From contig RSEF01000014.1 of assembly GCA_003993805.1 (NCBI GenBank), forward strand, positions 6,263,294-6,327,293: a stretch of DNA of 64,000 nucleotides, written 5' to 3'. Origin of the DNA: Himantopus leucocephalus. Its lineage: Eukaryota; Chordata; Aves; Charadriiformes; Recurvirostridae. Both the position numbers and the translations under genes were made by a program. Below are positions 1 to 12,350 of this stretch, one piece after another (the first letter of the stretch is position 1; each line of letters begins with the position of its first letter). The notes under the pieces are model-generated. The model ran no database searches, was not told the DNA's origin, and saw only the letters and a list, made by a program, of their open reading frames with translations.

Positions 1-3000
1 TTCAACTTAAAATTCAGACTTTTGTTTTTCAATGCTTAGTTAAGAAAGAAATTATGTGAGCTGTACATATCAAAGTCCCATTTACTGGACATCTTTATGC
101 TACTCTTTTCTGCACAATACGCTCTTCCTACTATTTGACTTCCTTCCTGTAAATCTGACTAACCAAAGATGACCTATATTGCAAAACACTCAAATGTAAT
201 TTGGTTAACAAAAGCAGGTTTGGAAGACACAAAGAGGAGCACAGAAACTGAAGTATTCACTCATTTAAACGCATCATGCATTCACAGCTGGTATTTTACA
301 GCTGATGTATTTTGTTTTGCTTTCTCTGCATAAAAAAAATGAGCAAGGAAATCAACAGTTTTGAACTTTGAGCTACGCTGAAAGCAGACAGGGAGACTGT
401 AGCCCCTGGTCAAGTTAAAAAAGACCACAAAACCCCACTCAGATCCCTTACAATTAGACTTCAAAGATTTTCAGTACTTAGCTATAATAATCTGAAAGAA
501 TTGCAATGTATAGCTTACCCAAAACTTAAATGTAAGTACATTAATCTTGTAATGTCCTCACTCTTGCAAACTCCACAGTGAAAACTAGGGAAGGTGATTC
601 AAAGTGTATTTACAAACATGAGGGTTTTCCACACTTCCCACTGCTACAGAATGCAGTTACTTCCCTGGTGAAACTGTGGAGCACTACCTCCCTTCTTTCA
701 CCAACACTAACAACACAGGAAAATGTGTGCTATAAATACATTATCAATGCTTTGGTTAAAATTTGGTTAAAATTATCATAGGCTTCTAGTAAGCAAAGGT
801 CTTTCCAAAGTCAGCTGTTGTTGCCTGGCATCTTTGCAAATTTGCCTATGAGGATCTTCAAAAGTTTTTTGATAAAGATTAATTAAAGAAGAAAGAGTTT
901 ATGTTTGCAATGTCTTAATTTCCCCTGGAAATAGAGATGTTTGAAAACACTGTGAGATTAGTTTCAACTCTTTTTCAAATCAAAAACTATCACTGGTGAG
1001 ATAGATCGTCTTATATGGGCACAGCCAAGACACAGAAGCTCCAGCTTAGAATTACCAGTGTCATTTGTTGTCTAGCTGATCAGCTATTAGAAACTAAGCT
1101 GGACAGAAGCAAGTCTTCTAAGCTCAGTAGTATCTCAAAAAAACTTCTACCAGGGATTCTCACATTGGTGTGGCTGCAATAAAAACTCTATCAGTGTTTA
1201 AATTATAGGCCTTGCTTAATTTAACTGCAAAAATTTGCTGGAGGCAGAGATTTGTAATATATATTTTTAGCCTGACAGCAATTTCCACTTTACACATTTT
1301 GAAAACAAATGTGGCAATGTTTCAGTTAGTTGAGAACAAATAATGTCTTAGAAGTCTATCTGTTACAGGAGTTGAGAAAAGGAGGATCTGCACATTTTAA
1401 AGCTGACAAACTCCCATTACTATCAATGCTGACATGCGCTTGGTTAATTCATACTTTACCAGAAACTGCCATCAAGTCATGAAATGTAGAATGACTACAA
1501 ATTTTTCATAAGCATTAACAGTGACAAATCATGTTTGATTGCCTTGACTAGTTTAACTAGGAAAATTTAGACTGTATTACAGAAATCTAGACTTGACATT
1601 TCTTTCCCAGGTACTTGGCCGGACAGCGGTGTTGATCTTAGTCATGTCCTTACTCAACAGGATGAGGCACGTAGTCATAACTTCAAATGTCCAGAATGAC
1701 AGGTGTATCTGCACCGAAAGGATAGCTTTCCTGTGCAGGAGAAGGGATTTTTTTTTCCAAGAGGTAATCTCGGACACCACTACAGGATCATAAAATCATC
1801 ATTAACCTTCCTCAATTACATTCCAAGAGCAAGGTACAAATCTTCTACTGGTTTTGCAGGTATAAACTCCACAGAACATCATGTTTGTTTTTTTGGGGTT
1901 TTTTTTTGTTTGTTTGTTTGTTTTTAAGAATAAAAAAAGGATGAACCAAAGTACAATCATTAAAAGTAATTTTAATCCATTACTGATTTTTTAAGATGAG
2001 GGGGAAGACAGAATGAATTGCTGCTGAAAGTGATGACCTACTGGATTTCTAAAATGTGCTTATGTATTGTCATGATGCAAATGGCACAAGAATTTGAATA
2101 GACCAGATTAGAACCAAAACTGTTCCTCCCCCAGTCAGTGAGGAAAGTATGGTCTCAGGTAAGCAGGCTTTCTTTTCTTCTCCCGCCAAGGCACAGGCAA
2201 GAGTGCTAGCGTCTTATATAGAAGTCAAAACAAACAACTGCTCTCTTCTTTCTAAATTGTCCCGAGTCCAGTCCCACTGATGATGAGCCTCAAAATGTCT
2301 CTTTGAATGGAATCACTTTTAGAACAGGATACAGGTTGTAATCCCCTGTGTATTATCTTCAACAAGCCTAATTTGGATTCAGTATCCATGAGTCTGTCCT
2401 TTGGAGGCTATGATCATTAATATATCGATTGCACCACATGGGCCTGATAAAGCAAAGTACTGCTCCTTCTTTGCAATACGATCGCTTTGTAACACAAGAA
2501 ATCAAGTATTTACTAGCAAGCTTATCTACCTTGATCTCACCATTCCTCTGATGTTCCTTTGGGAGCCTAGCTTCTTAAGACACCTTTCAACAAAGCCTCT
2601 ATGTTAGTCAGCTTATCCTCCTCGAGGTTTTAACAAATGATCTCATGCTTCTTTCAGTGGAATGCATTTTAATTGTTCACCATCTTTTGCATTTTACATC
2701 ATGACAGAGTAAGCCTTAATTTTGCTGAAGGAATGACAGGAGGACCTTTGCAATAAAAAGCCCAACAATTATTTTCCTGAAGATAGTTGATGTGCTTTTA
2801 AGGTGGTATCTTACCCTTAGCAACTCTGCCTGATCTCCCATTTTTTTCCCCAACAACCCTCCCTCTCACACTTAATTCTATGTAGTCCAGAAAACTCACC
2901 CCAACAACAAACAGTCCTGTATTATGTACACATATACATTTACTGAATCTGATGTGTATGATGCAAACTGCTTAATTTTCTTTTTCAACTGGGTTACATC

Positions 3001-3232
3001 ATTTTCTTCAGGCCTTGCAAAATTATTTAGGACAGATAAGATATCGAAATTTTGAAAATATGTAGGAAATACTTAATAGCGAAAGTTATACTTCTCAAGG
3101 GAAAATCCTCCTTCTACTACAATCTAACTTGTCCTGTGCTGAACATCACATTTACTTAGCAAAAAGATCAGAACTTGCATATAGGATATCACACTGCACT
3201 TGCCTATGATTAACCAACAACACAGTTAAAAA
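1..3232. other. AT-rich noncoding stretch, no gene seen
   Basis: This stretch is AT-rich. The open frames are all about 75 codons or shorter, with no recognisable domain and no paired splice signals around them. A T/G-rich simple repeat lies near 1.9 kb. I see no gene, RNA gene or clear mobile element here. It is read as intergenic or distal intronic DNA. Confidence 0.6.
1884..1925. repeat. T/G-rich simple repeat with (TTTG)n core
   Basis: Thymine runs interrupted by GGGG lead into several consecutive TTTG units at about 1905-1924. This is a short microsatellite of the type often derived from a poly-T tract. No coding role is likely; short ORFs crossing it translate to low-complexity peptides. 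Confidence 0.8.
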
Positions 3233-3256
3233 NNNNNNNNNNAAAAAAAAAAAAAA
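3233..3256. other. Assembly gap (10 N) followed by poly-A
   Basis: Ten N characters (3233-3242) are followed directly by fourteen A residues (3243-3256) and preceded by a short A run. The gap therefore falls inside a homopolymer, and the true tract length is unknown. Confidence 0.95.
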
Positions 3257-6200
3257 GAAGAATTGCACTAACCACTCCAGGATAAGGAGTAAGAAGGCTG
3301 GGTTTGCGGTTTTTTTTCCCCTTATGAACACACATTTTTTTGTTTACTGGTGCTCTTCTGTTCTATGTGTGTCTTATACTTTGTGCTATAAATCTGTCAA
3401 TTGCTGGTTTTCAAAGTGAAAGTATAATGAGCCATTACAACACCAGAAGTGACAGTTCTAGATAGAACAGGAGGCCAAAGAGAGCCAAAGGCACCAGAAC
3501 CCTGGACAAATGGCAGAGGTCCACACAGTTCTGGAAGAGCAACTGTGTGTGATGCAAAGCACTATCTACATGATTCCAGAGATACCATGACCCTGAGAGC
3601 ATGCCATGTGTACACAGTTCCAGGCACACCAATATTCATTTGTCCACAAAGTAGGCTCTAATAAATCCTGATCAGCAGTTGTGCCCGTTCCCTATGTAAT
3701 TAGCATTTGCATGCTTTTCACTGCCCAGGACTGTCATCTAGAATCCTATAGATTACTGCTTTCCATTTCCCCTCCAGTATTGTAATTTCTGCCAAACTGC
3801 CTTGATGCCAGAGAACATAGCTGTAAAATGATTAAAGAAAAAAAATAAATGAACAAACTCATCATGTTTGATTTTAACTGTTTTCTATGTTCATTATGTG
3901 ATACAAGTTTCTCTCTCAGGCTTTGTTGAACTGAACCTTAGGTACAGCCCTACAATCTCTACTTCACAATTGAAAGCTTGCTTGCAATTATTTTCATGAA
4001 ATTAGAAAGGAAGATCGTATGAATTTCCACAACAGCTTAATGGGTTTCAATTCCTAATTTGACAAGCAAGCTTTTACTGATTTCTTAGTTTACCTATGAA
4101 CTTCTTTGTAATCGACAATAATTAGTAAGTACGTACATTACATACAAATTGAAAACTAAACATGTCCAGTCACTCAATATGAAATCCACTGAATCCACTG
4201 TGCTGTCTTTTAACCAGCCCCTGGGAAAAAGCAGGGGTTTACTGGATGCTATGAAGCTTAATGCACTTAGGCTCTGATGGACTAAGGAAATAAATTAATT
4301 GCTCCTCAGTGGAAAATGCTCTAGTCTCCGATTCCTGATGAACACATTTGTGCTTCTCGGGTTATTTCAAATGAGTAGATATGACTTAAAGAAAGACGGT
4401 CTCTAGGTTATGTTGGATTAACACCAGTGCAAACATTGTATAGATTAAATTGTACCCAGAAACAAACTGAAAGCCAATTAGATCTAAAAAGAACAAAGAT
4501 AATTTGCTCCATGAAGAAGCAAGACAGCAGGATTCTACATCAGCTGAGATTTCTGAGTGATCTTTTAGTATTGGTCCAATACAGAGTACACATCAACAAT
4601 CAGTTCTCGAAATGGCAAAGACAGGGATAACTGCAGTGGGGACTGCTGTCTCTAAAATGCAGGAAAAAGAAAACGAAGAATGTGATAAAGAAGGACAATA
4701 TTTCAAATATTGAGTGTTTTAAAATGTTTATTTGGCAAAAGTTTTATTAAAAAAACTTCATAGGAAATTCAATTTTCCTATGAACAGAACCATTCTGGAG
4801 AGTAAAGTCATTCATTAAAATGCGAGTCCTACTGCGTATAAAAATCTCAATGCAATCTTAACTGCCAATTTACTGCTGATCGCTCTGTAATATGTGACTT
4901 TATAAAGCATTGTCCAAGACTTTTAAAATTAAATATTTATACTCCTAAATGACTCTTGCCTGAAAAATACCAGGTATTCACCAGTTTTGAAAATCATGCC
5001 CTTGCATGCCTACATATAGATGTAGGATGTTCTTGATCACTAAAGCATCACAGAATTCTTCTCAGCTCAGACAGTAAATATTAATACTACTGTGAGTCCT
5101 AATTCATCACTCCGCATAATACTTTGAGATCTTTGGATGAAAAGCATTACAGATCTATTCCAGGATCTTTTCCAGAACTCTGGGAATATTTAAAAGCTCT
5201 GTAAACCCCTTCCTTCTTTAATAGGACTTATAGCATGCGTTCTCAAAAGAATGTATATGCCATTCGTTTTTATATACTGGCAATTGGAATTCTGTCAACT
5301 AGACTTCTTTTGCCTTAACTTACTCTTTGTTCTATTTTTATTTTTCTGTGTCACACTTTCCTCTTACTGATGGATGCTGTAGCTATACTAAATGATGTGT
5401 ACTTTTAATGAAAATAAGCTCACTTTTAGCTTGCTAGCTATATTATCTTTGCTTTATTAGTTTCTGTACATAGGCTGTTTCTTATTAATTATATAAAAGT
5501 TTTTTAAAATACAGTAAATGCTGAAAAACAAAATATAAGTACATGTATGAGCCTAGAGCCAGTGAAAAAGGGTGAAATAACAGCTAGGCAACCTTCCAGC
5601 AATGTCACAGTAAAAGGTAGGCTCTGGCTTTTGTTGCCTATTTGATCTGTCCAGAGCTTTTTCATTTCTCAGAACAGCTGGTTTACAGCCATAGTGCACA
5701 ATTTTTTGAATAATGGTGCATTCATCTTAACCCTATTAAATAAACAAAACAAAAATGCTCTTGTGACTGCAAAGGGTTTAGCTTTTATTTAGAGGCTTTC
5801 TGTACATTGAGACTAGCAGGACTGCTTTTTAGTGCGGGGGAAAAAAAAAAATGTCTGTTTTGAAAGGGTCCAATTAGCAAGTCTCAGGACACTCAGCTTA
5901 CAGTGCTGAGTGAAATTGGAGCTGGACTTCTGTGAAACAAAACTCCAGTACCCTGCTCACTGGATAGAAAATGTAGTCAATTGAGAAGCTGGAAATAAGA
6001 GGAACAAAAAGAAAAAAAAAAGAAAATGGATGGTAAAACCTATTCTTCCCACATGTTTTCATTTATAGATTGTCATGAAAACCTACTTAGAGGCTTTTAT
6101 TTACTCTTAATGTGGACACTGGAGTTTTCCCTGAACATTCAACATCCCTCACTAGAAACAGTAATGCTATTTTTCATACATAGACAGAAATATTTCTATT

Positions 6201-6460
6201 TTTATGAAATTCTAATTTTTAAAATATTGGAATTTATGCACAGGTTGATGAGTAGTCTGGGGATCTCAGAGCACATAGAATTACTTTGTTTTCATGCAAA
6301 GGAGAGAGAGAAGAAAAAAAGTGCAAGATTGGTAAGTATATGAAAACAGTCCAATCAGTGCCAAGAAAGGAAATCGCATCACAATTAAACTCCAGTATTA
6401 CAAAGCAAATAAAATGCTAGCAAATTCCATAAAGTTATACCAGGTAAACCCAAGCCAAAC
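3257..6460. other. AT-rich noncoding stretch, no gene seen
   Basis: No open frame here has recognisable protein features. The longest (about 6026-6343, 105 codons) translates to a composition typical of AT-rich noncoding DNA, with many F, I, L and K residues. A perfect 11-bp inverted repeat at 4757-4784 is listed separately. Otherwise nothing supportable was seen. Confidence 0.55.
4757..4784. repeat. Perfect 11-bp inverted repeat (hairpin)
   Basis: The left arm TTCATAGGAAA (4757-4767) and right arm TTTCCTATGAA (4774-4784) are exact reverse complements, separated by a 6-base loop. The outer flanking bases do not pair. It could form a small hairpin, but the stem is too short for a microRNA precursor. 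Function is unknown. Confidence 0.85.
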
Positions 6461-6466
6461 TCATGC

Positions 6467-6555
6467 CAATGTTTTCAGTTGAAGTACAGACACAGATCCT
6501 CAGATCTATGNCAATGTTTTCAGTTGAAGTACAGACACAGATCCTCAGATCTATG
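6467..6555. repeat. Exact 44-bp duplication across a single N (probable assembly artefact)
   Basis: The 44 bases at 6467-6510 are repeated exactly at 6512-6555, with a lone N at 6511 between them. An identical direct repeat hinging on one N is the pattern left when two overlapping contigs are abutted without merging. The real locus probably has one copy. A genuine recent tandem duplication is possible but less likely. Confidence 0.88.
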
Positions 6556-6605
6556 TGATGACCTTTAAAGGTCCCTTCCAACCCAAACTATTCTATGACT
6601 CTATT
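6556..6605 (+). mobile_element. CR1-like LINE 3' end fragment
   Basis: The segment reads like the 3' terminus of an avian CR1 element: a GATGACCTTTAAAGGTCC block, then TTCCAACCCAAACTATTC, ending in ATTCTATGACTCTAT-type terminal octamer repeats. Only about 50 bp is recognisable, the usual result of 5' truncation. It lies directly after the duplicated segment that carries the N. Sense orientation is plus. Confidence 0.82.
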
Positions 6606-6702
6606 AATCAATATTAATATATCTATTAATCTCCACTTTCATATTAATATTCTTCCTACTATGAAGGCAAAGTTTATAGGATGTCTTTTTACCATATCAA
6701 AC

Positions 6703-6750
6703 AATGATCTTCAAGGTCCCTTCCAACTCTAACCATTCTATGATTCTATG
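6703..6750 (+). mobile_element. CR1-like LINE 3' end fragment (second copy)
   Basis: A second CR1-type 3' end shows TGATCTTCAAGGTCCC, TTCCAACTCTAACC and the terminal ATTCTATGATTCTATG octamers. It is plus-oriented, about 100 bp downstream of the previous fragment. The AT-rich DNA between the two could be an insertion splitting one element, but two independent truncated insertions are equally plausible. Confidence 0.82.
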
Positions 6751-7064
6751 ACCAAAGAAAAAAGCAAGCACTTGGGCACAGGAGAGTGCCTTCCAACATC
6801 AAAATCCCCCAAAACGTAGCACTAAATCAAAGGCTTGTTCATTCCATTCATTGCACTGATCTCTCTACCCATTGCCAAATTCTCCTCCTTTTCCCGATGA
6901 AGGCAGGTGACCATTTAGCAACAAGTCTGAGACGTGCTGTGTTTTGTTCTGCTTTTATCTTTCCTGTCTCATTTTGAGCGAGGCACTGCTTACTGATAGC
7001 AGTGTTGGACTGAGTTGTCCTGTCTCTAATGGAAGGGAAGATAGGGCAGAAGTGTCATCTGATT

Positions 7065-7216
7065 TCAGATACATACATATCTATATAAAGGACAAGTTAA
7101 GTGTACAGAGTCATATACATATGCCATATATAGGGTATTTTTAGAGATTATATGTGTATGCATAGACATGTATGTATATCTATAAATATGCATTTATACA
7201 TTATTTATATAGCAGG
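7065..7216. repeat. Degenerate TA/TG-rich tract
   Basis: The stretch is dominated by ATAC, ATAT, TGTA and TATG steps with frequent interruptions, so it looks like a decayed dinucleotide microsatellite. Several short open frames overlap it but encode only low-complexity I/Y/H/M-rich peptides, so they are not treated as genes. Confidence 0.6.
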
Positions 7217-10079
7217 GAATGCAAGAGTTCATACAGACTTTTTAAGTGGAACTGTTCTCCCATACAACATTAAAAAACAAGACTTAAAAGGATCTACCAA
7301 CATGTATTTTCTGTTTTGCAGTGGCAAATCACAAAACAGGCCTACATATTACATGTAGCACAGTGACACAGTTAAAAACACCAATTTCAATTATAAGCCT
7401 GTTCACTGTTGTCGACCCCTCCAACCATTTCAGCAGCATCTAATATATCCTGAGATCTTTAAACAGGGTATGATCAAAACACATTGCAAAAAAGCAATCA
7501 GAAGATTGTGTATGAACAAAAGCAGCTAGGCAAGAACAAGCCATAAATACCAAGCCGAGCTGCAGCCGGGGGCTGATTGGTGCCTAGGCACAGGGACACA
7601 AAATGGAGAAAACCTGTTGGGAGCCTTTGGTAAATTATGTCCCCAAGGGTTGTTCCCCAAGACAGCACAAAAACCACAGAGCAACCTATGCACCTTTATG
7701 AGACTGTCATATGGAAGGTATTATAAAAGTGAAAAGCAGTATTGTTATTACCACTGGTACTGGCAGCTGTGCAAACATAAGGAACCATCTGCTGTCGTTT
7801 ATAAGTGCATGGGTGATCTGGGACAACAATGGGCTAAAAACAGGATCTTCCGAAGTAAGAGAAGTTGGCTTAGTTTCTAACATTTCTGTCAACAAATCTG
7901 TGGGCTAGGATCACACTCTTGAGACATTGCCAACTTAGTTTCTGCATGTAGGTGTTATATCAATGGTTTTTATGGCCGTAATATTTAAGCCCTCGGGACA
8001 ATGACTGCAATTCACGGATCTTAGGGGATGATGTCCTCAAACATGACTTTGTGGTAGATGCTGACCACCTCCACAACAACCACTATAAAAAGACAATGCA
8101 CAGGAAAAAAGAACAAATAGCATATTTTTGCAGCCTAATCCATAACAGCATCCCATCTAAAATTCATACACTGTTTTGGGGTTTTTCTGCTCTGCTGGTG
8201 CTGGCTTGCAGTATATGTCATGTCAACCTATGCCATATTAAAAGCATACCATGGTCTTACAGCACAGAACGCAATGTCGCAATTCCTACAACAAATACAC
8301 AGTTATCTTGACCTGACTATTCACTGCCAACTCACATGAAGGAAACATAGGCTCCCAAGAAAGAAAAGCAGCTCAGCAACATACAGAAAATGGAGGCTGG
8401 GGTTGTTTATCACATGTAAGAAGCTACTTAAGCATTACTATTTCTTGTCCTATGGAGGTTACAGCAAACCCTGGCTATTTGTTCTGAAAACAGACTAAAA
8501 ATTGTGGTACATAATGAAAAATCACATCATACAAAGGAAAGAATACTAGAGGTAGTAATTGATTTATAGATTTCAGAAAACTAAAATTCGTGGCTTAATA
8601 CTGTGTCTTGGTACTTCCATGAATCTTTGCATTTCCAAAGAACACTACAAGCATAGCCTAATTGATCCTCATGAATAATTTACTGTTGGAAATGACACTA
8701 TAACCCTTAGCCTTTCAGTGCATCACTGAATCTTCTGACTTATTTTTAAACTGTGGATTCTGCAAGGCATACACATAAGCATGTTTTAGTAATTTCATAG
8801 AATTTCAGTTGTGGAATAATCCACTACAACTTAGTGGAAGCTGCTTATCACAAAGTACTTGTTGATTCCTCCCGATGATGAAGTGTACCGCTCACAGAAA
8901 TAAGTTAAATGCTTATCTAACTGCCTTAAATATGCTACCTTTGCACGTGCACTGTATCCGGATAAGTATGCATATAAAATGCACAAAATCCTTTAATTTT
9001 TAAAAAAGCACTTCCCCCATAAAACGATGTGAACCTCTCAGTATTTTCATTAGTGACTTTTCATGACAACAAATGGAAATCATTGCTAAAATGAATCATT
9101 TGCTACATGAACTCATTGCTAAAAGAAATCAGAGGCCACAGTGTAAGTAGAATTCAAATAAAGAATCAGACATTTGCACGGGAACACCCATAAGTACATC
9201 AGATAGACTAAAACTCAGTATCAGGGATTCAAAACCCCATGCCTCAGACCTTAAGACAACTTTGCTGGCTTATGTTGTTTCTTTTTCTTCTTTCCTACCC
9301 GTCACCAGTATGTTTTATACTTGCAAATGTCAGAAAGGACACAGCCTTAAATGAAAAACCAGTTTGACCTGTCATGGCAATTCTTAACTTCTTAAAAATG
9401 TAGAAGAGATTTTGCAATATTCACTGTGAAAGCCCAAATCAATTGGAATCAAGCAGTAGCACAGTGATTATTATTGTTTTAAAAGAACGCATAATAGCTG
9501 CACTAGTGTTAACAATTTAATTGAATTTCTAATCCATTTTTTTTTATTATTAAACACAACAATTGTGTGCAATGCACTTAATTCACTTTCACTTAATTGG
9601 TACCTAAAATGTAAGAATCATGTTACCACACAAACCTTTTTATACGACAACCATTAAGTGTTCTTTAGTGTACCATATATTTTTTGAGCTACATGTATAT
9701 TTTAATAAAGCTGAGTGAAAAATTTATAGGAAGCCTTTTTGCATCTTTTCAAGCATGAAACTGCCTTACTACAGATGAAGGACTACTCTGCAAAAGCGCA
9801 TAATGCTATGACGGCTCCAGAATTATGCAGATAACAGTGCACTGTACAAACACAAAAGAAAAAAAGAGGAACATTCTACCTTATGTTCATATACTCCACA
9901 GATTTTTCCATTAAACTAAAAAAAAAAATCTTTGATGTCTTTCTTTCTCCCTCCTCCTCTCCTTCATACACAATGGCACAAACATGATTTCACACACACA
10001 GTTTCTCGAACTATAAACTTTTTCCACCTGCGAAGTAAATTATAAATTACAGCCCCTGGAGGCTAACTACTGATATTCC

Positions 10080-10341
10080 CTTAACGCACAAGGCCAATAA
10101 CAATATACAGTTTCATGGCTAAATAGTAAGCCTGTAATTTAATCATAGGGTCCTGCTGCCATTTATAAATTGCTCCGGCTTTTATGATGTCAGCATTGCA
10201 CCTTCTTTTGAAACGCAGAACAGTATTCAGACATAAAACTTGTATTATTCTAAATGTACAAGGGCTGTAAGGCAGTATCCACAAAAACATTAACCCAAAG
10301 GGAATATATTCTTCGTGGTCAGAGTCGCTGATGCAGTTCAC
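10080..10341. other. Candidate conserved noncoding block or exon remnant
   Basis: On the minus strand an 86-codon frame (10341 down to 10081) is open throughout. The DNA has a complex, non-repetitive texture with homeodomain/POU-like words such as ATGATTAAATTA. A textbook donor, AAG|GTAAGT, lies on the same strand about 45 bases upstream of the frame start, at about 10381-10390. That position does not let it end this frame. I recognise no protein domain. It may be a conserved regulatory element, part of a transcript, or chance. Confidence 0.25.
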
Positions 10342-10650
10342 CAGGTTGAGACATGATTCCTGAAGGGCGGAAAGGCAGGTAGACTTACCTTATACTTAAA
10401 GGCTAAAGATCGAACAGAAACCAGAAGAAATACATCTTAGATCAAAGGTCACCTTTCTCTTATTGCTCTTGCAAGATCTTGTATTTTGTACTGGGAGAAA
10501 AGGGTGTCCAAATTCTAGCTAGCCTTGTAATGTAAGCCAGTACCCTTCCCATTAATTTTTATATCCGGCATAAAGTTACAGCTGGAAAACCATATGCCCA
10601 CAAGTTCAAGGAAAGCCTAAAGGAAACCAATGGAAAAGAATTAGGTCAAC

Positions 10651-10708
10651 AAGGAAAAAGAAGAAAAGCAGTGAAAAGAGGGGGTAGGGGGGAAGAAGAA
10701 AAAGAAAA
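10651..10708. repeat. Purine-rich (A/G) tract
   Basis: The plus strand is nearly all A and G over about 58 bases, including AAAAAGAAGAAAAG, GAGGGGGTAGGGGGG and AAGAAGAAAAAGAAAA. Homopurine tracts like this can adopt triplex structures. The opposite-strand frame over it is proline- and phenylalanine-rich low complexity and is not considered a gene. Confidence 0.7.
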
Positions 10709-12210
10709 TTTATTTCCACTGCTGTGGATTTTTTCCCATAAGAAGTCCTCAAACAGTCAAAGTTCAGCGAGGGTGATGTGCTGTATTGTGTGTATAACAT
10801 CACCCTCCTTGCAAATACATCGTGGTATTGCCGACTGACACCACAGGACTACTATGGAGGGTGGGGATTTCAAAAGTCTTTTAGAAAGCATGTGATACAC
10901 TTACTACAACTTCTATACATTTTGTGTTTTTTAAATAAACATTAGGTTTGCTAGACTACTACCATAAACATTCTTCTAATGAGGAACCTCTAGTGAGAGG
11001 TTTTATAGGTTTTTGTTAAGCAAACAACACTACTTAGTCTTTTAACAGTTAGAGATGATGAAAAATATGGCACAGTTCGATAGTTTCACTCTTTTCTTTA
11101 TTTAGGAGTTTGCACTGAAACCCTACTGCTCTTCAAGGAATTTTTTTCCAGGTCAACTCCAACATAACACTGCAACAGCAGCAGAATTAGCATTGTCTGT
11201 CTCTCGCCCTCCCTTTCTCAGTGACCTTGGACACTTACGATAGAACCTGTGAAATCTACAGAAAGGGGGACTACCCTGAGAACTGTGATCCCTAGAGCTT
11301 TAAAGAAAGTTTCCCTGAATCTGAACTGATTCTTCATTCAGATTAATAACCAAGGAGAATGCATGATGAATGGATATTACGACTCTTGCAACTGAGGAAC
11401 TGACGCATAACTAAAAAAAAAAAATAAATGAGGTTAACTCCACGTGGCTAGCATTGTGGCAGGAGCAATAGGAACCACAGCCTCATCTAGATGAAGTATC
11501 TCTGAAGGGAAAAGTATTAGTCAAACTTTACACTCAGCTCCATCCATTTTGGCTGTCTTTGAGGGGACTGAACAGCTGACCCACCATTTGACCTGCTGAA
11601 TTGTAATTGGAAATACATATCTCTGCTTAATTTTCTGTAGGGCTATCTATTCAAGGGTCTCATCTTCAGTCCTAAATCTGAACAGTCAGTATATACATTC
11701 TGCATTTAAGTATCTTGGATATTCCACACAAGTAGCATAAATTTGTACCTAAATTAAGATAAAATCCAATTCTAAATAGCTTAGACCTCACTCTCACTGC
11801 CTGACACATGGGTGCAAAAAGGATTGTAAAGTGCTACTGCCAGGATTCCATTGGATTCTATTCATCTCTCTTTCTTGATATGTACCTACTCCACATAAGT
11901 GTGAATGACTACAAAAACAAAAGGCAACAATGACTCTGAAGAATTAATTTAGTTATTATTATCTGCAAATATTATTCCTGCTGCAATTCTTGTATTCTCC
12001 AAAAATTATTCAGTTTGTACATATGCTTATACATACATAGCTGGTAGAAAAATAGGAGAGAAAAGCTTTGTTTATTGAAGTGAATCTCATTTTGAAGCAG
12101 AGTCATAAGGTAGAAGTCCTGCTTCTAGCATACAGCAATGACACAACTCGCCATGTTTCACAGCTTCATCAAAATACAGTAAAGGTCTTTCAGCTTGATG
12201 TCTAAGGCAA

Positions 12211-12350
12211 GCATAGAATCACAAAATATCTCAAATTGGAAGAGACCTATAAGGATCATCAAGTCTAACTCCCTGCTCCTCGCAGGACTAACTAAAACTA
12301 AACCCTATGACTAAGAGCCTCATCCAGATGCTCCTTGAACCCTGACATTG
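12211..12350 (-). mobile_element. CR1-like LINE 3' region, antisense
   Basis: On the plus strand the block begins CATAGAATCACAAAATATC, continues with TTGGAAGAGACC, GGATCATCAAGTCTAACTCC and CTGCTCCTCGCAGGACTAAC, and ends near TGCTCCTTGAACCCTGACA. This is the reverse complement of the familiar avian CR1 3' region, so the element lies on the minus strand. About 140 bp is recognisable and diverged. Confidence 0.88.

Larger units (their letters stand above)
6751..12210. other. AT-rich noncoding stretch with minor repeats
   Basis: No exon with paired splice sites and coding character was recognised. Listed separately within it are a degenerate TA/TG tract near 7.1 kb, a possible conserved block at 10.08-10.34 kb and a purine tract at 10.65-10.71 kb. 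The remaining short frames have no recognisable content. Confidence 0.5.

Noticed and set aside
6026..6343. 105-codon plus-strand frame
   Set aside because: Composition is F/I/L/K-rich as expected from AT-rich noncoding DNA, with no domain and no supporting splice signals.
8790..8880. CATAGAATTTCAGTTGTGG, reminiscent of a CR1 antisense start
   Set aside because: Only the first dozen bases resemble CR1, and the characteristic GGAAGGGACC and GATCATC cores are missing.
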